Positions 47,143-55,378 are shown, counted from the first letter of the stretch. The stretch is DNA of 64,000 nucleotides from Euryarchaeota archaeon UBA62 (GCA_002502095.1 DAPJ01000028.1:70724-134723), one strand, 5' to 3'. Notes: generated from the sequence alone by a model not told the origin. Program-made: numbers and translations.

Positions 47143-47618
47143 CAGTTTTCACCCCCGATTTCAATACCATCGAGTTCCATATTTGTCTTCATGTGGGCTA
47201 TGGATCGGTAAGAGCCTCCCTTAGCCTTTCTGTAGTAGTATCTGTATTGGGATCTAGTTAGTGTCCCGTCCTCTCGGAATTCTTTAAGCTCCCTCCTCTG
47301 GGATCTAATTAGCCTCATCCATCTCTCTTTCTTTGGTGCCCTAGCATTTGAGCTGCCTTTCCTAGATCCGTGTCCCTTTCTTCTTCCCTTGGACTTCTGT
47401 AAAGCTGCCTTCCTAGCTCTAGTCCGGCTAGTTCCCTTGATAGGCCTAGCCTTGATTATGCCATCGGAAATTAGTCTTCTGACATCATCCTTCTGGACTG
47501 CTGAGATGACCTCGTCTAGGTAGTCTGGGTCGATCCAAATCCTGTGAACCCCTACCGGTCGTCCTTCCTTCTGAGAAAGAATTGCAGCGGCCATTCTCCT
47601 CTGATTCGTAATTATCAT
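47142..47618 (-). CDS. rpl19e: Ribosomal protein eL19
   Basis: A 158-residue large-subunit protein present only in archaea and eukaryotes. RRMAAAILSQKEGRPVGVHRIWIDP and GIIKARPIKGTSRTRARK match the family, as does the long basic helix KSKGRRKGHGSRKGSSNAR and the segment WMRLIRSQRRELKEFR (all cited in part). It sits one base from rpl32e and shares a base with rpl18, the standard archaeal order. Confidence 0.95.
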   Translation of the reverse strand: MIITNQRRMAAAILSQKEGRPVGVHRIWIDPDYLDEVISAVQKDDVRRLISDGIIKARPIKGTSRTRARKAALQKSKGRRKGHGSRKGSSNARAPKKERWMRLIRSQRRELKEFREDGTLTRSQYRYYYRKAKGGSYRSIAHMKTNMELDGIEIGGEN

Positions 47619-47619
47619 G

Positions 47620-48300
47620 TCAGAGGTCCCCCTTTCTCTCGATTCTTCTTTGATTGAGTATCCTTAGTCCGAGTGAGTTTGCTCTGTCGTGTATGTCTAA
47701 TCTCTTTCTGTTTCCAACTCTAGCGCCGATTCTGACTGCTTGTGTTTCTGGATCTAATCCATCTAAGTCACTGGATTTGTGAACCATTACTTCTTCGAAA
47801 CCTGAGGGGTGAAGTCCTCTCACAGAGGAAATCTTGCGATATCCTATTCGTGCCATTGGAGGCCTATATTTCCTATTTAGCCTGACTTTAGACTGGAGTC
47901 CGCTTGGCTTTCTCCAGCTAGACCTTGACAGCCTCTTGTATCTGTACCATTCTTGTCTTTTGAAAGCTGGTTGCTTCTTCTTCTGCTTGGCTCTGAAAGA
48001 CAGGGCCGCTGCCGTCTCCTCATCAAGGACCGGCTTTTGGCGCGCAGTGTGGAGGTCGTCCCAATCATCATCTTCGTCGAAGAAGTCGTCCTCGAAGTCT
48101 TCATCATCATCCATGAAGTCTGATTCCTCCAAGTCATCTACTGAATCAGAGTCCGAGTTGTCGATTAGATCTTCCTTTACGGTGGAGCTCTCAGATAGTC
48201 TTTCAATTAGCTCTGACTTCTTCCCTCCTACCTTTAGTCCCTTCTCCCTAAGTAGTTCCTTCAATTCAGGAACAGTCATTGTTTCGAATTCTTCAGTCAT
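47620..48300 (-). CDS. rpl32e: Ribosomal protein eL32 with N-terminal SAP domain
   Basis: A 226-residue fusion. Residues about 7-36 form a SAP motif (MTVPELKELLREKG, GGKKSELIERLSES). Residues 49-83 are an almost purely acidic linker. eL32 itself starts near residue 112 (PAFKRQEWYRYKRLSRSSWR) and includes RPPMARIGYR, VRGLHPSGFEE and the end NRKRLDIHDRANSLGLRIL. The frame is continuous and the ATG is the only reasonable start. Haloarchaea and a few others have N-terminal extensions on eL32 with other domains; a SAP domain may bring the protein to nucleic acid. It follows rpl6 by one base. Confidence 0.93.
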   Translation of the reverse strand: MTEEFETMTVPELKELLREKGLKVGGKKSELIERLSESSTVKEDLIDNSDSDSVDDLEESDFMDDDEDFEDDFFDEDDDWDDLHTARQKPVLDEETAAALSFRAKQKKKQPAFKRQEWYRYKRLSRSSWRKPSGLQSKVRLNRKYRPPMARIGYRKISSVRGLHPSGFEEVMVHKSSDLDGLDPETQAVRIGARVGNRKRLDIHDRANSLGLRILNQRRIERKGDL

Positions 48301-48301
48301 T

Positions 48302-48853
48302 CTATGCCCCCTTTGAAACTATGTAAATACCGTCTTGGAATACCCTTCTGTCTCTCTTTTTGATTTTACAGGCGCGCTCGATATTTGCCGCGGTTTGACC
48401 AACCTTCTCCCTGTCGGCTCCGCTGACAGTTACATCGGTTTTATTCTCAACCTTGACCTCGACATCTGAAGGACTCCAGGGGAGTTTTGCTACTCTAGGC
48501 ACCTTCTCTCCAAAGAGATTGTTGATTACCATCTTGTTCCCTTCGACCTTCAGAGTCATAGGGAAGTGACTGTAGACTGCTTGCAGCTTGTATTCGAATC
48601 CTTCTTCCACTCCCCTAACCATATTCTTGAGGTGTGCGGCCCATGTTCCAGCTATGGCCTTGTCAGCTCTGCGTGGAAGATCACAGGCGACTAGGATTCC
48701 TGATTCGGAGCTACTCACTGTAACCTTTGGGTGCCTGAATTCTCGTGTAATTGTTTTACCTCCACTAGATATTGTTACTGAATTGTCTTCAATACTTACG
48801 CTGGAACCCTCCGAGAGAGCGATATTATGGATTATCTGATCTAACTTTGGCAT
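48302..48853 (-). CDS. rpl6: Ribosomal protein uL6
   Basis: A 183-residue large-subunit protein. The archaeal pattern is present: SVSIEDNSVTISSGGKTITREF, MVRGVEEGFEYKLQAVYSHFP, and the C-terminal KKRDRRVFQDGIYIV. I choose the ATG at 48853, which has GAGGAG about 9 bases upstream; a TTG at 48862 in the same frame abuts that site. It lies between rps8 and rpl32e, as in other archaea. Confidence 0.95.
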   Translation of the reverse strand: MPKLDQIIHNIALSEGSSVSIEDNSVTISSGGKTITREFRHPKVTVSSSESGILVACDLPRRADKAIAGTWAAHLKNMVRGVEEGFEYKLQAVYSHFPMTLKVEGNKMVINNLFGEKVPRVAKLPWSPSDVEVKVENKTDVTVSGADREKVGQTAANIERACKIKKRDRRVFQDGIYIVSKGA

Positions 48854-48866
48854 GAAAATCAACTCC

Positions 48867-49256
48867 TCAGAAAATGTATGCTAGAAGACGTCCTCCGACA
48901 CGTTCCTTCTTTGCGGCATAGTGATCCATTATGCCTTGATTAGTAGTGACGATTAGTAGGCCAAAATCTCTGGCTGGGAGATATCTTGACTCCCACTTAT
49001 CGAAATCGGCCCTCTTTACAGAATGACGTGGCTTAATTACTCCGCACCTGTTTATGGCGCCTATTAGCTCAACTCTGAATGAGCCTGCTCTTCCGTCTTC
49101 GATTCGCTCGAATTCTCCTACATATCCGGACTTCTGCATGATTTGCAACATCTGTCCAAGTAGTTTGCTTGCTGGTTTCACTGAAACCTCATAGTGTCCT
49201 GCCTGCTCCGCATTGAAAATGCGTGTGAAGGCGTCGTTTAGTGGGTCGTACTGCAT
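48867..49256 (-). CDS. rps8: Ribosomal protein uS8
   Basis: A 129-residue small-subunit protein that binds 16S rRNA helix 21. It begins [17 protein letters not shown], and the C-terminal region [27 protein letters not shown] (cited in part) is typical of archaeal uS8. Length is normal. It follows rps14 by 9 bases. Confidence 0.95.
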   Translation of the reverse strand: MQYDPLNDAFTRIFNAEQAGHYEVSVKPASKLLGQMLQIMQKSGYVGEFERIEDGRAGSFRVELIGAINRCGVIKPRHSVKRADFDKWESRYLPARDFGLLIVTTNQGIMDHYAAKKERVGGRLLAYIF

Positions 49257-49265
49257 CTTTTCACC

Positions 49266-49418
49266 TCATGAATACTTCTTGAATCCTATTTCTGGGGCCA
49301 TATCTCTGAAGCACTGCCTGCAAAGTCTAAGCCCGTGGCGCCTAATCATTCCTCTCTTTCTTCCGCATTTCCTGCATCCGACAGATCTACCGATTCTCTC
49401 ACCGTGATCTTTTGCCAT
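49266..49418 (-). CDS. rps14: Ribosomal protein uS14, zinc-binding short form
   Basis: A 50-residue small-subunit protein, ATG at 49418 to TGA. It carries the zinc pairs CRKC (residues 15-18) and CRQC (33-36) and ends [15 protein letters not shown], exactly the archaeal S14 pattern. The gene fills the 167-base gap between rpl5 and rps8 in the expected archaeal position. No acidic extension is present. Confidence 0.95.
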   Translation of the reverse strand: MAKDHGERIGRSVGCRKCGRKRGMIRRHGLRLCRQCFRDMAPEIGFKKYS

Positions 49419-49423
49419 CTCAA

Positions 49424-50185
49424 TCACTCCTCCTCTTCCTCAAGCTCTACTTCCAATACTTCTCCGTCCTTGGAAACTTCAACCTCAAACTCCTTTCCGT
49501 CTTTCTCGACAGTGACCTCGTAGATTTGCTGGCCGTCTTCCATCTCAAGCTCAGCTTCTGTTATTTTGCCACCGGGTACAGCGGATTCAACCGCTTGCTT
49601 GATGTTGTCTGGAAGTTCATCCACGGGGACATCGATTTCGTCATCTTCAGCTTCCTCCCCATATCCTACTATATTCAGATTATAGCTAGCCGAGAACCAA
49701 GCCCTAGCTTCTTCAGGACCAACACGATGGCTAGCTGAAACTCTTCGTGATCTCTTCCTTCTCCTGGAAACTCTGTGACCTGGTCTTTCTAGGACTACAT
49801 TGACGTCCATTCCGAAGATTCCCACATCAGGGTCATACTTCTGACCTGGGAAGTCTGTATAATCGGAGATTCCGAATGACAGGTTTCCTGATGCATCGAA
49901 ATTGTATGTTGGCAAAGTGTGCTGGCGAACCCAGAATGCGTCTTTGAGGAAGGCATTGATTGTTTCTTCATCCCTGATAGTTACTTTGCACCCGATCGGG
50001 GCCCCTTTCCTAGTTCCTAAGTCTCTATTGGTGCTAGTAGACAGTGTCCTAACAGGTACCATTCCGGTCACCATCTCTAGTGCTTTCTCAGCTAGTTGTA
50101 GCCTTTGTCCACCTTCTCCGACACCAATATTTACTGTGACCTTGGTGATTCTGGGGGCACGCATTGGGTTTACTGACTGGCTCAT
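49424..50185 (-). CDS. rpl5: Ribosomal protein uL5 fused to a PepSY-like domain
   Basis: Residues about 1-176 are archaeal uL5, which binds 5S rRNA and contacts the P-site: [50 protein letters not shown] and [19 protein letters not shown] (each cited in part). After an acidic linker, residues about 189-247 form a second domain: [40 protein letters not shown]. That pattern is of a PepSY-like fold, normally found in secreted or membrane proteins. The protein ends in a run of Glu residues. At 253 residues it is much longer than standard uL5 (about 170-180). It overlaps rps4e by 4 bases. Confidence 0.92.
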   Translation of the reverse strand: MSQSVNPMRAPRITKVTVNIGVGEGGQRLQLAEKALEMVTGMVPVRTLSTSTNRDLGTRKGAPIGCKVTIRDEETINAFLKDAFWVRQHTLPTYNFDASGNLSFGISDYTDFPGQKYDPDVGIFGMDVNVVLERPGHRVSRRRKRSRRVSASHRVGPEEARAWFSASYNLNIVGYGEEAEDDEIDVPVDELPDNIKQAVESAVPGGKITEAELEMEDGQQIYEVTVEKDGKEFEVEVSKDGEVLEVELEEEEE

Positions 50186-50880
50186 GAGTTGTCCCCCATT
50201 GGAATATCTGATTCGCTTGAGATGATGAAAACATAATCTGAGATTGTACCGAAGTCATCGAATTGGACCTCGTTAGCCTTGGATGATCTCTTGATGTCTT
50301 GGCCCCTGACAGTAGCTAGTTCTCCGATGTGGTTACCACCGGTAAGGTATGCAATTGATCCTTCCTCGAACTTGTGGTATGATTTTACTTCTTGATCTGG
50401 CAAGGAGATTACAAGGGAGTCTCCAGTCTTATATTCGGGGTTCTCATTGAATAGCAAATTTCTGCCATCATGAAGATGAACTTGCGTCTTAGCCCCCTTG
50501 ATTGTGGTCTTCCCCATCACCCTACATATCTTAGTCGATGCTTCCTTGGCTGGTATCGTTCTGTATCTAAGCTTGCCATTGGTGTCCAAGACGCATTTGT
50601 AGCTAACATCTCCGACAGTTAGGACATCCATTAGCCCCACTCCCCTTCCGATGTCGGTTTCAATGGCTCCATCGACCTTGACCAGTTTTGAGTGTAGTAT
50701 TTTCTTAGCTTCACGTCTATTCTGAGCCACGCCGAGAACGTCTCTGAGGATTACTCCCATGGGCATACAAAGATCGAGAGGATGCCCGCAAGGATTTGGC
50801 TTCTGAATCCAAACTGAGGACTTTCTTGGAAGAGGCCAGCTCCTTGGCATGGTTAGTCTCTTCATGTGGCTACTGCTCAT
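50182..50880 (-). CDS. rps4e: Ribosomal protein eS4
   Basis: A 232-residue small-subunit protein of the archaeal/eukaryotic eS4 type, with MKRLTMPRSWPLPRKSSVW at the start, an S4 domain around AQNRREAKKILHSKLVKVDG and a KOW-like segment GGNHIGELATVRG. Two ATGs (50880 and 50865) are possible starts; the first overlaps rpl24 by 4 bases and is preferred. The C-terminus is mildly acidic. Confidence 0.94.
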   Translation of the reverse strand: MSSSHMKRLTMPRSWPLPRKSSVWIQKPNPCGHPLDLCMPMGVILRDVLGVAQNRREAKKILHSKLVKVDGAIETDIGRGVGLMDVLTVGDVSYKCVLDTNGKLRYRTIPAKEASTKICRVMGKTTIKGAKTQVHLHDGRNLLFNENPEYKTGDSLVISLPDQEVKSYHKFEEGSIAYLTGGNHIGELATVRGQDIKRSSKANEVQFDDFGTISDYVFIISSESDIPMGDNS

Positions 50881-51317
50881 TCTGTGTCGCCTCCACTAGT
50901 TCTCTCGATGAGTCTCTTAAGTCTGAGCGTATCTCCCTCGAATAGCTTGGTAACTATCACGTTAGAAGGATGGATTGGGACTGCTTCTTCCTTTCCGTCA
51001 GCGGTAGCCATCGTGAGGCCGTCTACGAAAATCATGCCACTGCCAGTATCCACTCTAGCGACCTTTGCCGCGATACCAGCCCTTCCCCTGGGCTGTCCGA
51101 GTCTCTTTCCTTTAGTATCTGCTTTGGCGCTGTTTGGGTGGCCGAAATCTCCCCTTACAATCTCTATCTCGTCTCCGACTCTGACAGTAACAGTTCTGAT
51201 ATTGATTAAATCTGGATCGTCTGTGACGAGCCTGGCTCTCATTCTCTTCCTCTTGACATGTGTAGGAGCGTCAGATTGACTGAGGCGCTGTTTGCTTGCT
51301 TTGCTGCTTCTTGTCAT
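50877..51317 (-). CDS. rpl24: Ribosomal protein uL24
   Basis: A 146-residue large-subunit assembly-initiator protein. RKRMRARLVTDDP and NIRTVTVRVGDEIEIVRGDF (KOW motif) are typical of archaeal L24, with the extra length at the C-terminus seen in archaea. I choose the ATG at 51317 because GAGGTG lies 7 bases before it; an ATG at 51323 touches that site. It follows rpl14 closely. Confidence 0.94.
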   Translation of the reverse strand: MTRSSKASKQRLSQSDAPTHVKRKRMRARLVTDDPDLINIRTVTVRVGDEIEIVRGDFGHPNSAKADTKGKRLGQPRGRAGIAAKVARVDTGSGMIFVDGLTMATADGKEEAVPIHPSNVIVTKLFEGDTLRLKRLIERTSGGDTE

Positions 51318-51331
51318 AATCATTCACCTCT

Positions 51332-51730
51332 CTACACTATCTGTTTCGCAGTCGCGGCTATCCTTGGCCATCTCTCGGCCGCCTCTCTGCTTACAGGGCC
51401 CTTGATATCTGAACCCTGAACTTCACCACGTTCGTTGGTAATAACACAGGCATTATCCTCAAACTGGACCCATGTTCCATCTACTCTTCTGAATGGCCTG
51501 GACTGCCTGATTACTACTGCATTGAACATCTGCCTTCGTGTCTCCGGAGTACCTCTTTTCACGGTGACTTTTGTCATGTCTCCGACGCCTGCGGCTGGGT
51601 ACCTCCTAGCAACTCCGCCCTTGTTTAGAACCGTAATTAGCTGGACTACCTTTGCACCTGTATTATCAGCACATTCAAGCTTCGCTTGCGAAGGTAGAGC
51701 CTTTGTCACTCTACCAGGAATTCCCTTCAT
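51332..51730 (-). CDS. rpl14: Ribosomal protein uL14
   Basis: A 132-residue large-subunit protein. ALPSQAKLECADNTGAKVVQ and YPAAGVGDMTKVTVKRGTPE are the family signatures, with FNAVVIRQSRPFRRVDG and the C-terminal FEDNACVITNERGEVQGSDI. The ATG at 51730 gives the normal length and overlaps the rps17 stop by 4 bases; an open frame continues upstream, but that part runs over rps17. Confidence 0.95.
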   Translation of the reverse strand: MKGIPGRVTKALPSQAKLECADNTGAKVVQLITVLNKGGVARRYPAAGVGDMTKVTVKRGTPETRRQMFNAVVIRQSRPFRRVDGTWVQFEDNACVITNERGEVQGSDIKGPVSREAAERWPRIAATAKQIV

Positions 51731-52068
51731 ATCGGTGCCCCCTTCTCTATGACGCAGAAATTGACCGTCTTGGAAAGAGGCCTGCACTCCATTATGCGTA
51801 CTCTGTCTCCTACCTCGACTCCTCCAATACATGATGGGAGGTGGGCTGGGTACCTTCTTGTTCTCTTCTCATACCTCTCATATTTTTTCATGTATCTTGT
51901 AATCTCTCTTTCGACAACTATTGATCCTGCCATGCCAGTAGTAGAGACCGAGCCCTCGATAATCTGGCCCCTGACTCTTAGACTTCCGTAGAAAGGACAG
52001 TTATCGTCCCCATCCCATTCTCCTGTTGGGGCAATCACATCAACTCCGATATCTCTGATTCCGGTCAT
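51727..52068 (-). CDS. rps17: Ribosomal protein uS17
   Basis: A 113-residue small-subunit protein that binds 16S rRNA helices 7 and 11. CPFYGSLRVRGQIIEGSV and ARYMKKYERYEKRTRRYPAHLP-like segments, followed by GDRVRIMECRPLSKTVNFCV, define archaeal uS17 (the second cited loosely as RYMKKYERYEKRTRRYPAHL). It overlaps rpl14 by 4 bases, and its ATG directly follows the stop of the RNase P gene (TAGATG). Confidence 0.95.
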   Translation of the reverse strand: MTGIRDIGVDVIAPTGEWDGDDNCPFYGSLRVRGQIIEGSVSTTGMAGSIVVEREITRYMKKYERYEKRTRRYPAHLPSCIGGVEVGDRVRIMECRPLSKTVNFCVIEKGAPI

Positions 52069-52317
52069 CTAGTATCTCCTCCCAATCCTGTCCTCTGCTC
52101 TCTGTGCGACTCTGGATCCATCGATGGCCTCTCCTGAGTCAATAGTGAATGTAATTACTTCTTTTGCCAATGTCAAGTCACCGGATTCAGTACGAACTAG
52201 TATTGTCTTCTTGGTCTCGTCTAGTACTGTTCCCGAGACCCCTATGAGGGTTGGGTCATCTGAATTGACGACACTCAATGTATGAGATATCCAAGGGAGA
52301 TTAATCATTCTAGACAT
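52069..52317 (-). CDS. rnp1: RNase P protein component 1 (Rpp29/Pop4)
   Basis: An 82-residue protein subunit of archaeal RNase P, which trims tRNA 5' ends. The Sm-like core is visible: HTLSVVNSDDPTLIGVSGTV and VLDETKKTILVRTESGDL, ending AEDRIGRRY. Its position between aIF1 and rps17 is the usual archaeal one. Two adjacent ATGs (52320 and 52317) overlap the aIF1 stop; GGAGGT lies 3 or 6 bases upstream, which favours 52317. A longer frame extends upstream to 52605 but overlaps aIF1 and is not the real start. Confidence 0.9.
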   Translation of the reverse strand: MSRMINLPWISHTLSVVNSDDPTLIGVSGTVLDETKKTILVRTESGDLTLAKEVITFTIDSGEAIDGSRVAQRAEDRIGRRY

Positions 52318-52616
52318 CATCTTACCTCCACCTTGTATCCATTCTGTTCCAAGACTTTGGACGCTCTCTTCTTGTGATCTCCTTGAAGCTCTATGGTACG
52401 ATCTTTGACTGTCCCGCCACTCGCGCATGCCCCTTTGAGAATCTTGGCTAACTGCCCCAAATCTATTGCCGAGTCGTCTATTCCCTCCACTATGGTCACC
52501 ATTTTCCCATAACGTCTGCGAACTACCGAGATGACTGCCTTCTGTTGCTCTTTGGCAATCTCCTGGCATATGCATACCTCTTGTGGAAGGCCACACGTAT
52601 TGCATATCCCAGATAT
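52317..52616 (-). CDS. Translation initiation factor aIF1 (SUI1) without a usual start codon
   Basis: The SUI1-family factor that guards start-codon selection. The frame contains a Cys-type N-terminal part (CNTCGLPQEVCIC) followed by QKAVISVVRRRYGKMVTIVEGID and the SUI1 core (LAKILKGACASGGTVKD, IELQGDHKKRASKVLEQNG). The frame is open only back to the rpl29 stop TAG, in the same frame, and within it no ATG, GTG or TTG occurs before the zinc part. Candidate starts are ATA at 52616 or 52607; a start at the ATG at 52502 would discard the zinc part. GGGGGGCGAG near the rpl29 end could be the ribosome binding site. The alternatives are discussed in the findings. Confidence 0.85.
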   Translation of the reverse strand: MSGICNTCGLPQEVCICQEIAKEQQKAVISVVRRRYGKMVTIVEGIDDSAIDLGQLAKILKGACASGGTVKDRTIELQGDHKKRASKVLEQNGYKVEVR

Positions 52617-52826
52617 CTACTCGCCCCCCTTGTTTTCCTGATTGATTTTAGTGAGTATCCTAGCAATACTCCTTCGAGTTTGCTTGTAAGATCCGGAGTT
52701 TGATGATGAGCCCCCAAGTGCTTGTTGTGCTCGGAGTTGCAAAAGCTCGTCTTTTAAATCGTCCAATGTCCTCAGAAGTTGCTCTGAGCTCATCGTTTCG
52801 ATATCTCGGGGACTGACGTGTGACAT
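52617..52826 (-). CDS. rpl29: Ribosomal protein uL29
   Basis: A 69-residue helical large-subunit protein near the exit tunnel. SSEQLLRTLDDLKDELLQLRAQQALGG is typical (cited in part), as is the end RRSIARILTKINQEN. The Ser-rich SSSNSG between the helices is a modest insertion. It starts one base after the rps3 stop. Its UAG stop is followed in the same frame by the aIF1 reading frame. Confidence 0.93.
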   Translation of the reverse strand: MSHVSPRDIETMSSEQLLRTLDDLKDELLQLRAQQALGGSSSNSGSYKQTRRSIARILTKINQENKGGE

Positions 52827-53597
52827 TCACTCTTCCTCCTTGCTGGGGTCTGACTCGATCTCCGCCATCTTTTCCAGAGCGGAGTCAATCACTTCCTCGG
52901 TGTCGGCGACTGGTTCTGATGATTCGTCCACAACTGGCTCTTCTTCTTCGGGAATAATGTATGCGACATCCTCAAGAGGAGGGAGTCCTACTTCGTGCCT
53001 ATCCAGGATAGTTACTTCATGGGGTAGCTTAACACCGGGCCTCATTATCCTTACTGAACATCCAACAGTTCCCAGCTTCTTTACTGCTACAGAGTACCCG
53101 ACATCCATGAACTGAAGAGCGGTTTCTCCACAGAATTTGATGTGCCCTTGCTGGAACTTTTCGACTCTGTGTCTAGCGCCTGTGATCTTTCCACTCAATG
53201 TGACTAAGCATCCTCTTGCGCCAGCGTCCATTATGCTCTGTGCTGTGCTATGGCCTGCTCTACGGAAGAACCAGCCTCTTTCAAGTGAGCTGGCCATTCT
53301 GCTTGCCATAACCTGAGCGTTGAGTCTTGGCTCGGTAATCTCCTCGACCTCGAGTTTTGGCTCTTGAAGCTTGAAATCATACTTCAGACGTGTTTCGAGT
53401 TCTCGTATAACTTTGCCCTTTCTCCCAATTACTCGGCCAACCTGCTCTGCTTGAAGGGTGACTTTGGTGCCCTCTGGAGTCCTCTGGAAGTGTAAGCCCC
53501 CAAACCCTGCTCTCTCGGTCTCCTTGAGCAGGTACTCTCTGACTAGTTGTCTCTCGACGTTCCTATGAATGAAGGTTCTAACTGTATTTTGAGACAT
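52827..53597 (-). CDS. rps3: Ribosomal protein uS3 with acidic C-terminal tail
   Basis: A 256-residue small-subunit protein at the mRNA entry site. The KH domain contains VTLQAEQVGRVIGRKGKVIRELE (cited in part), followed by AQSIMDAGARGCLVTLSGKITGARHR and VGCSVRIMRPGVKLPHEVTI of the second domain. The last 48 residues are acidic (EEEEPVVDESSEPV and so on, ending DPSKEEE), as in many archaeal S3 proteins, although this tail is long. It shares a base with rpl22. Confidence 0.94.
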   Translation of the reverse strand: MSQNTVRTFIHRNVERQLVREYLLKETERAGFGGLHFQRTPEGTKVTLQAEQVGRVIGRKGKVIRELETRLKYDFKLQEPKLEVEEITEPRLNAQVMASRMASSLERGWFFRRAGHSTAQSIMDAGARGCLVTLSGKITGARHRVEKFQQGHIKFCGETALQFMDVGYSVAVKKLGTVGCSVRIMRPGVKLPHEVTILDRHEVGLPPLEDVAYIIPEEEEPVVDESSEPVADTEEVIDSALEKMAEIESDPSKEEE

Positions 53598-54121
53598 CAG
53601 AAATCATCCCCTTCATCTTCGTCACCGAAATACTCCAAAAATATCTCGAGGTTTACTTGATAGTGATTCTTGGGGGTGGCACGACCTTGTGCTCTTGGCC
53701 TCCAGTGTCTAGCTATCTGTCCCCTGTGTGCGGCTAAATGTGTAATTGTCATATCCTCGGGATCGATGGTATCGAATCTCTGTCTGGCATTCTCCATGGC
53801 GCTATTGATTAGCTTGATGAATTCCTTTGAGGCCTTGTTTGGATACTTTCCTGGGCCCATCTTGCCCTTTCTGTGTCCAGCCATGGTATTTCCGCCCCTT
53901 CCTCTTCTAGATCTCCTGACGTAAGGTATTGCCCTCTTCTTTTCTATAACGTCCTCGAGATAGGAAATTGCATCTGCCGCGTTCATTCCGCGTAGTGCCT
54001 TGGCTATGTGATAGCAGTGCTTGTGATGCATGTCAACATTGACTGCCCTAGCAGTGACAAGATTTGAACCCTCAAGCAGCTGGGTGTATCCGCTCTGCGA
54101 GTTTCCTGATCTCCTACTCAT
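53597..54121 (-). CDS. rpl22: Ribosomal protein uL22 with acidic tail
   Basis: A 174-residue large-subunit protein lining the exit tunnel. RAVNVDMHHKHCYHIAKALRGM and AISYLEDVIEKKRAIPYVR, then HRKGKMGPGKYPNKASKEFI and THLAAHRGQIARHWRPRAQGR are the archaeal signatures (each cited in part). The last ten residues (FGDEDEGDDF) form a short acidic tail. It lies 9 bases after rps19. Confidence 0.95.
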   Translation of the reverse strand: MSRRSGNSQSGYTQLLEGSNLVTARAVNVDMHHKHCYHIAKALRGMNAADAISYLEDVIEKKRAIPYVRRSRRGRGGNTMAGHRKGKMGPGKYPNKASKEFIKLINSAMENARQRFDTIDPEDMTITHLAAHRGQIARHWRPRAQGRATPKNHYQVNLEIFLEYFGDEDEGDDF

Positions 54122-54129
54122 TTTTTCAC

Positions 54130-54639
54130 CTACTTCAATGCTACATGGGTCGAGGATCTAGTTGCCCCAACACCTGGTCCTGTGTGTGTTACCGACTTCC
54201 TCGTTATTGCGAATTCTCCAAGGGAGTGCCCGATCATCTCAGGGACGACCTCGATATTGACGAATTCTCTACCATTGTGTACCCCAATGTTCTTTCCAAC
54301 CATTTCAGGTAGAATGTACAGACCTCTACAGTGAGTCTTGATGATCTTATTGCCCTCACTTGATCTTATTTTTTCTAGGAGCTTCTCAGATTCGGGATTT
54401 AGCCCCTCGTACATCCTTACGATGGACCTTTTCGCCCTTGATGGCATTAGAGAAGCAATACTGATGGCCTCGAAGTCATCTTCAGGAGGCATCAGTGGCA
54501 TCTCAAGAAGCTGGTCTAACGTGTAACCTCTCCAGAGGAATTCTTTCTTCCTCCTCTCGCTAATCTTGGATCTCCTCTTCCTAGCTTGCCTCCTGGCAAG
54601 TTTTGGTGACCTGAATGCCTTCTTGGAACGACGGGCCAT
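54130..54639 (-). CDS. rps19: Ribosomal protein uS19
   Basis: A 169-residue small-subunit protein, long by family standards (archaeal S19 proteins are about 130-150 residues). The core includes [47 protein letters not shown] and the C-terminal [20 protein letters not shown] (cited in part). The extra length is a basic N-terminus of about 30 residues ([20 protein letters not shown]). It starts one base after rpl2. Confidence 0.94.
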   Translation of the reverse strand: MARRSKKAFRSPKLARRQARKRRSKISERRKKEFLWRGYTLDQLLEMPLMPPEDDFEAISIASLMPSRAKRSIVRMYEGLNPESEKLLEKIRSSEGNKIIKTHCRGLYILPEMVGKNIGVHNGREFVNIEVVPEMIGHSLGEFAITRKSVTHTGPGVGATRSSTHVALK

Positions 54640-54640
54640 A

Positions 54641-55366
54641 TCACTCGACCTCCTGTTGCCTTACTCTTCCACGGCCGGTTCTGCGAGGTGCGATATTTCC
54701 TACCTTCTTACCAGGGGGAGTATTTCTACTGACCGAGTTAGGACCATGGACAGCCTGATGATTACCGCCACCATGAGGGTGATCTACTGGATTCATGGCC
54801 ACACCAGATACAGTCGGGTACAGCTTTCCTCTGGCCTTGGCCCTGTAATGAGCAGCCCCTGCCTTCATCAGTGGTTTTTCTGTTCTACCGTGACCTCCAA
54901 GTACGCCTATTGTTGCTCTGCAAGTGGAAAGTAGTTCCTTGATTCTGCCACTGGGCAATCTAATTCTGACTCTGTCGCCAGTCCTACTTTCGACTATTGC
55001 TGAATTCCCCCCTGATCTGGCGAATTTGCCACCATCTCCAGGCCTTGACTCGACATTAGACACCGGCGTACCTTCTGGGATACTACCGAGAATTGTAACA
55101 TTACCTGGCCTCAGCTCAACATTTTCTCCAAATGAAACTGGTTGACCTACTGAAATTCCCTCTGGAGCTGCCATATGACCCTCTGTACCGTCTTCAAACT
55201 TGATTTTGGCCAGTGGGGCTGTATGGGCAGGACTATGGATCAGGCCAACTACCTCTCCAATCTTATCCTTCACCCTTGGGAGGGTATTCGATGCTGGGAA
55301 TCTATGACTTGAGACCCTATTCTTAGGACTCGAACCTCGGCGTTGTGAACGTGTTCTCTTACCCAT
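54641..55366 (-). CDS. rpl2: Ribosomal protein uL2
   Basis: A 241-residue large-subunit protein required for subunit association and peptidyl transfer. [43 protein letters not shown] and the catalytic-region [17 protein letters not shown] are all present (each cited in part), with the conserved His in DHPHGGG. The C-terminus ends in GRGRVRQQE. It follows rpl23 by 12 bases. Confidence 0.96.
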   Translation of the reverse strand: MGKRTRSQRRGSSPKNRVSSHRFPASNTLPRVKDKIGEVVGLIHSPAHTAPLAKIKFEDGTEGHMAAPEGISVGQPVSFGENVELRPGNVTILGSIPEGTPVSNVESRPGDGGKFARSGGNSAIVESRTGDRVRIRLPSGRIKELLSTCRATIGVLGGHGRTEKPLMKAGAAHYRAKARGKLYPTVSGVAMNPVDHPHGGGNHQAVHGPNSVSRNTPPGKKVGNIAPRRTGRGRVRQQEVE

Positions 55367-55378
55367 ATTATCACCTCA

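Noticed and set aside
47877..48137. Arg/Ser-rich 86-codon frame on the minus strand.
   Set aside because: It is a shifted frame of the eL32 fusion gene; its composition follows from the acidic linker read out of frame.
52320..52605. Extended N-terminus of the RNase P protein frame, starting with an ATG at 52605.
   Set aside because: It overlaps the whole aIF1 gene in another frame, and the normal Rpp29 length starts at 52317-52320 behind GGAGGT.
52617..52619. Reading the rpl29 UAG as pyrrolysine.
   Set aside because: No pyrrolysine genes are visible and the context is an ordinary gene end; an AUA start or sequence error is simpler.
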